Origin: Bacillota bacterium | Lineage (GTDB): Bacteria > Bacillota > Clostridia > Lachnospirales > Lachnospiraceae | DNA length: 24,430 nucleotides | Assembly: GCA_023450835.1 (NCBI GenBank) | Contig: JAEXGM010000107.1 | Coordinates: 1-24,430 of the forward strand | Direction: 5' to 3' | In this document: positions 21,698 through 24,430 of the stretch, piece by piece | Position numbering within the stretch: the first letter of the stretch is position 1 | Layout: the number at the start of each line of letters is the position of its first letter | Made by a program: the position numbers and the translations under genes | Notes under the pieces: generated by a model | The model's database searches: none | What the model saw: the letters and a program-made list of their open reading frames with translations, nothing else | What the model was told of the DNA's origin: nothing

Positions 21698-22471
21698 TTT
21701 GTTCAAGGTAAAATTAATATTGGTAGTATCCACCGGAATATAATGTTTTGTCACAATCAAAGGGATTTTCTTCTCATCCAGCAGAGTCTCCTGTATCATC
21801 AGAAAATGTCCTTTTTCTGATAAAGTGTACTTTTGGGCCGTGAAATTACCGGCACCGGAAAAGCGGATGTTGATACGGGTGCTTTCGGATTTCTCATATA
21901 AGGTTTTTTGGATAAAGTTCAGAAAACCGGCGCTGTCTTTTAAATCAATATCGTATTTCGTAATGGTTTCAATGGGCAAAAAGGAAAGTGAATAGGCAAA
22001 TACACGGTCTTCATTTTTATACCACCTGTCAGTTATCACAACCACAGGGGTCTTTTGCTGCAGGCTCCTTATGATGGATTCAGAAGGCGGTTCGATGCGA
22101 AATTCCAGTTCCGTTTTCGTTGGAACCATAGAGCACCAGTTAAAGACCGGATGTCCGGAAAATGGCTGCTCAAAAGAGATATTGCTTTTTTCATCAATGA
22201 TAAAGGTTCCTTTTCCTCTTGCATTATCAATTAGTCCGTCTTCCTTTAACAAGGAGAGGGCCTGGCGAAGAGTCATACGGCTGACACCCATCATCTTTGC
22301 AAGTTCCGGCTCATTTGGGAGCTGGCTTCCGGGTTGAAATTCTCCGTTTATAATTTTAAGGTAGAGAGCATCATATATCTTAACATATTTCAGTTTTTTA
22401 TTCTTTTCTTCTGAAATATCTAATTCTTTCTTCTTATCTTTTTCTGAAAATACATCATCTTCTGAAATCAT
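21686..22471 (-). CDS. GntR-family transcriptional regulator, HutC subfamily (UTRA domain)
   Basis: A 261-residue regulator. After a charged tail of about 30 residues comes a winged helix-turn-helix (about 30-98): IYDALYLKIINGEFQPGSQL, PNEPELAKMMGVSRMTLRQA, LKEDGLI and GKGTFI. The rest is a UTRA ligand-binding domain (about 110-255) with SLSFLPIETI and MIQETLLDEKKIPLIVTKHYIPV. HutC-type regulators sense small effectors, often sugars, amino acids or nucleoside-related compounds. ATG 22471 has GGAGA upstream, next to the palindrome TTTGTCTAGACAAA. Likely targets are its own gene and possibly the divergent phosphorylase; the effector is unknown. Convergent with the AEC gene, overlapping it by 12 bases. 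Confidence 0.92.
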   Translation of the reverse strand: MISEDDVFSEKDKKKELDISEEKNKKLKYVKIYDALYLKIINGEFQPGSQLPNEPELAKMMGVSRMTLRQALSLLKEDGLIDNARGKGTFIIDEKSNISFEQPFSGHPVFNWCSMVPTKTELEFRIEPPSESIIRSLQQKTPVVVITDRWYKNEDRVFAYSLSFLPIETITKYDIDLKDSAGFLNFIQKTLYEKSESTRINIRFSGAGNFTAQKYTLSEKGHFLMIQETLLDEKKIPLIVTKHYIPVDTTNINFTLNKLSM

Positions 22472-22480
22472 ATCGTCTCC

Positions 22481-22494
22481 TTTGTCTAGACAAA
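22481..22494 (-). promoter_or_regulatory. Probable GntR/HutC operator, site 1
   Basis: TTTGTCTAGACAAA is a perfect 14-base palindrome. Its core GTCTAGAC fits the GT-N-TA-N-AC pattern known for HutC-subfamily operators. It lies immediately upstream of the ribosome site of the regulator gene, within the transcribed leader, which suits autorepression. Confidence 0.6.
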
Positions 22495-22565
22495 TACACT
22501 CTGAATTATTTCAACTGCCCATCGTATATCGAATAGAAATTGACCAGCCAAATATTTATTATTTG

Positions 22566-22601
22566 TTGTCTAGTATACCCTAAAGAACAACCGGCTGTCA
22601 A
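22566..22601 (-). promoter_or_regulatory. gntR promoter with second operator-like site
   Basis: On the minus strand TTGACA (22601-22596) and TATACT (22577-22572) are 18 bases apart, a strong sigma-A promoter. The plus-strand sequence TTGTCTAG at 22566-22573 overlaps the -10 box and repeats the left part of operator site 1. A repressor bound there would block the promoter. Confidence 0.65.
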
Positions 22602-22713
22602 ATAATATGAAGTCTTAATAAAGCGGATATTTTCTAAGAATATTACAGATAATACCGGAGTAAAATCCAGGTGAACGGCATATAGTTTTACTGCGGAAGA
22701 GAGAATAAACTTG

Positions 22714-22743
22714 TTGACAATTGGAGGGTTATAATGATAAGAT
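22714..22743 (+). promoter_or_regulatory. Promoter of the phosphorylase gene
   Basis: TTGACA (22714-22719) is a perfect -35 box. TAAGAT (22738-22743), preceded by an extended -10 TGA, lies 18 bases downstream. A perfect TATAAT at 22730-22735 is only ten bases from the -35 and cannot pair with it. The predicted start near 22750 leaves a leader of about 250 bases filled by two repeat elements. Confidence 0.55.
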
Positions 22744-22756
22744 TTATATATATTAA

Positions 22757-22774
22757 TTAGACATATATGTCTAA
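22757..22774 (+). promoter_or_regulatory. Palindromic operator candidate downstream of the phosphorylase promoter
   Basis: TTAGACATATATGTCTAA is a perfect 18-base palindrome just after the predicted transcription start. Its half-sites TAGAC and GTCTA also occur in the GntR operator candidate at 22481, but in the opposite order, so binding by the same regulator is possible but not certain. Confidence 0.5.
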
Positions 22775-22827
22775 AAATTGAATATGTACAAAACAGAATG
22801 AGCAATAAGCGTTAAATGGAGGATTGG

Positions 22828-22895
22828 GTTGAAAAAACAAGAGACAGTTTTTTCAACTACGTATTCAGGAATATTCAATCAAAGACTGGATATTC
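22828..22895 (+). repeat. Type II double-hairpin repeat, copy 2 (before the phosphorylase gene)
   Basis: The first hairpin keeps both arms unchanged: GTTGAAAAAAC (22828-22838) with GTTTTTTCAAC (22847-22857). The second, GAATATTCAATC (22869-22880) with GACTGGATATTC (22884-22895), keeps eleven of twelve pairs, including one G-U, although six arm or loop bases differ from copy 1. A TTG-started frame (22829-22909, 26 residues) with GGAGG upstream (22818-22822) runs through it. Confidence 0.82.
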
Positions 22896-22908
22896 ACGAA
22901 AGAAACTA

Positions 22909-22996
22909 GTGTGAAAAATAATAGGACAATTTTCACATACATGTTTGTGCCTGCGTAATCCTCGGCGCAAACCTGAGACGTATCGGAAAGGGATGG
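22909..22996 (+). repeat. Type III structured repeat, copy D (before the phosphorylase gene)
   Basis: Stem 1: GTGTGAAAA (22909-22917) with TTTTCACAT (22930-22938), nine pairs with a G-U at the base. Stem 2: GTTTGTGCC (22943-22951) with GGCGCAAAC (22964-22972), nine pairs with one G-U, around a loop that with the 3' arm forms TGCGTAATCCTCGGC (22952-22966). The tail GTATCGGAAAGGGATGG matches copies A and C and holds the likely ribosome site. It begins fourteen bases after the type II repeat ends. Confidence 0.85.
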
Positions 22997-23004
22997 TTAT
23001 TATT

Positions 23005-23781
23005 ATGAAATATGCAGAAGAAGGAATGGTTTATCATCTTGCAATAAAGAAAGGAGATGTGGGAAGATATGTAATACTTCCCGGAGACCCTAAGAGATGT
23101 GCTATGATTGCCAAATATTTTGACGATGCCAAATTAGTGGCTGACAGCAGAGAATTTGTTACTTATACCGGATATCTGGAAGGGGAGAAAGTAAGTGTGA
23201 CCTCTACCGGTATCGGCGGTCCTTCCGCTTCTATAGCGATGGAAGAGCTTGTAATGAGCGGAGCAGATACTTTTATTCGTGTGGGAACCTGCGGCGGTAT
23301 GGATACCAATGTAAAGGGTGGAGATATAGTAGTTGCGACCGGTGCCATTCGTATGGAGGGAACCAGTAAAGAGTATGCTCCTATTGAGTTTCCGGCAGTA
23401 GCGGATATTGAGATTACCAACGCTTTAATACAGGCCTCTAAGAATCTTGGAAATACCTATCATGCGGGTATTGTAGAATGCAAGGATTCCTTTTACGGAC
23501 AGCATTCACCCGAGACGAAGCCGGTAAGCTATGAATTGTTGAGCAAATGGGAAGCATGGCTTCGTTTAGGCTGCAAGGCCTCCGAAATGGAATCAGCGGC
23601 ATTGTTTGTTGTTGCAAGCCACTTAGGTGTCCGCTGCGGTTCTAATTTCCTGGTAGTTGCTAACCAGGAGAGAGAAAAGGCCGGCCTTGATAACCCTGTT
23701 GTCCATGATACAGATGCAGCCGTTAAGGTTGGTGTGGAAGCACTTAGAATTCTAATAAAGCAGGACCGTTTAAATAAATAA
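23005..23781 (+). CDS. Uridine phosphorylase-like nucleoside phosphorylase
   Basis: A 258-residue NP-I family enzyme, which splits a nucleoside with phosphate into base and ribose-1-phosphate in the cytoplasm. Seen: YVILPGDPKRCAMIAKYFDD (phosphate site), STGIGGPSASIAMEEL, IRVGTCGGMD, GAIRMEGTSKEYAPIEFPAV (closest to Udp), and CKASEMESAALFVVAS with the ribose-binding MES. In E. coli Udp a Q-x-R motif holds uracil; here the matching stretch is FYGQHSPE, so the Gln seems kept and the Arg not. Substrate is therefore less certain. ATG 23005 is preferred; ATG 22993, in frame, is nearly on the GGAAAGGG site. It ends before a strong terminator and stands alone as a unit. Confidence 0.9.
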   Translation: MKYAEEGMVYHLAIKKGDVGRYVILPGDPKRCAMIAKYFDDAKLVADSREFVTYTGYLEGEKVSVTSTGIGGPSASIAMEELVMSGADTFIRVGTCGGMDTNVKGGDIVVATGAIRMEGTSKEYAPIEFPAVADIEITNALIQASKNLGNTYHAGIVECKDSFYGQHSPETKPVSYELLSKWEAWLRLGCKASEMESAALFVVASHLGVRCGSNFLVVANQEREKAGLDNPVVHDTDAAVKVGVEALRILIKQDRLNK

Positions 23782-24158
23782 TAAGATATGATTGCCAAAA
23801 AGGGCAGTTTCTCATATTGGGACGGCAATTTGTGCAAACATATTGGAACAGGGCTTTTGACGATCATATCAGAATGCTGGGTAATCTGGTACATCTGTTG
23901 TTTATAAAAAAGTAACGACCATTCTTAATAAGAGCGGTCGTTACTTTTTTGCATTTGTTTGTAGGTATTTCTTATATAATTAAATTAGTCATTTTTTCTT
24001 TATGGCATTTGATTAGATAAATGTTTATGGACAGCTCTCTATAACATTCCAATTCCAAAGGTTGTACAGAATCCAATGATTGGCTGAGGTGTTTATAATT
24101 AGTCCATATTGTTACAGAAAAAAATGAATATGAATTACTGTCCTTACAAGCAAACCAT
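23782..24158 (+). other. Intergenic region after the phosphorylase gene
   Basis: About 380 bases between the phosphorylase stop and the end of the opposing starch-binding protein gene. It holds one strong bidirectional terminator (23906-23950). The rest is AT-rich with many stops in all frames; I see no gene, promoter pair or repeat in it. Confidence 0.6.
23906..23950. terminator. Strong bidirectional intrinsic terminator
   Basis: AAAAAAGTAACGACC (23906-23920) pairs perfectly with GGTCGTTACTTTTTT (23936-23950), fifteen base pairs including the A and T tracts, around a fifteen-base loop. It has a T tract on either strand, so it can end transcripts from the phosphorylase gene on the plus strand and from the starch-binding protein gene on the minus strand. 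Confidence 0.92.
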
Positions 24159-24430
24159 CTACCAGGAGATGGATATGGAGCCTGTACCGGAAGCAGGAAC
24201 AGTATACGTCTTGTTGGAACCACTTTGCCATACTACATTTCCGCTGCTGTCCTTTTTTATTGCTTTGAATTCAATCGCTTTTCCGGCGGGGAGAGATACG
24301 GTGAGCTGCCAGGCAGGGTAATTCGGGCAGGAAGCCGGACCGGCGGCACTGGCCGGAGCCCAGTTGCCAAGTTCGGTTATATTACCGGCAATATATATGT
24401 TTTGGCCCAAAGTGGTAGTAGCATTCGTAA
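24159..24430 (-). CDS. Partial: C-terminal CBM20 starch-binding domain of a probable alpha-amylase or related enzyme
   Basis: The 3' end of a gene that runs off the right edge, about 90 codons (frame open from 24428). The visible part is a family 20 carbohydrate-binding module: TTLGQNIYIAGNITELGNW, the WxP region, YPAWQLTVSLPAGKAIEFK, AIKKDSSGNVVWQSGSNKTY and the closing GSISISW. The conserved tryptophans that stack on starch sugars (in LGNW and VVWQSGSN) are present. Such modules usually end secreted alpha-amylases or cyclodextrin glucanotransferases; the catalytic part is outside the window so the enzyme type cannot be decided. There is no true start in the window. Confidence 0.85.
   Translation of the reverse strand, partial: TNATTTLGQNIYIAGNITELGNWAPASAAGPASCPNYPAWQLTVSLPAGKAIEFKAIKKDSSGNVVWQSGSNKTYTVPASGTGSISISW

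Noticed and set aside
21798..21821. ATCAGAAAA/TTTTCTGAT hairpin as a terminator for the AEC gene
   Set aside because: It lies inside the regulator coding sequence, has no T tract after the 3' arm on the plus strand and is AT-rich; likely chance.
22730..22735. TATAAT as the -10 box of the phosphorylase promoter
   Set aside because: It is only ten bases from the perfect TTGACA and no other -35 is placed at 16-18 bases; the extended TAAGAT eight bases on fits better.
22506..22805. Minus-strand open frame of 99 codons between the regulator and the phosphorylase
   Set aside because: It covers the promoters and palindromes of both genes, and has no recognisable protein features or ribosome site.

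Overview
The window is almost entirely an anaerobic (cobalt-early) cobalamin biosynthesis locus of a low-to-moderate GC Gram-positive anaerobe. The gene set, the ATGA-style gene overlaps, strong GGAGG-type ribosome binding sites and the gene neighbours (AEC permease, HutC-type GntR regulator, starch-binding domain protein) fit Bacillota, class Clostridia, most likely a Lachnospiraceae-like species. The taxonomic call is inference from gene content, not from a marker gene.

Layout. 1-287: cobalamin riboswitch with an intrinsic terminator that ends directly at the first start codon. 288-7698: late steps, cbiP, cobT, cobU, cobS, a second short cobU-like gene, cobC, cbiB and cobD. 8036-16022: corrin ring steps, cbiC, cbiD, cbiF, cbiG, cbiH, a three-domain cbiJ-cbiE-cbiT fusion, and cbiA. 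15991-18933: ECF cobalt transporter in the order cbiQ-cbiO-cbiM-cbiN. 19034-20640: cobaltochelatase cbiK and cbiL. All of these lie on the + strand with no terminator seen inside, so they may form one roughly 20 kb unit under the B12 riboswitch. 20648-21697: AEC-family permease with its own promoter. 21686-22471 (minus): GntR/HutC regulator with a likely autoregulatory operator. 23005-23781: uridine-phosphorylase-like enzyme with its own promoter. 23906-23950: strong terminator. 24159-24430 (minus): C-terminal end of a CBM20 starch-binding protein cut by the window edge.

How the genes work together. CbiMNQO imports Co2+; CbiK inserts it into sirohydrochlorin or factor II; CbiL, H, F, G, D, J, E, T and C convert the ring to cobyrinate; CbiA and CbiP amidate it; CobD and CbiB add the aminopropanol arm; CobU and CobS activate and attach the lower ligand made by CobT and CobC. 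No corrinoid adenosyltransferase, sirohydrochlorin synthase or dimethylbenzimidazole genes are present here.

The most unusual content is in the spacers. At least three families of structured, dispersed repeats (called type I, II and III here) and one array of about ten 24-26 bp units sit between genes, typically starting at the upstream stop codon and ending at the next ribosome binding site. Type III (four copies) and type II (two copies) keep their stems despite sequence differences, with compensatory changes. Type I+II and II+III are stacked side by side in front of cbiB and of the phosphorylase gene. I do not recognise these families; they are the best candidates for something undescribed.
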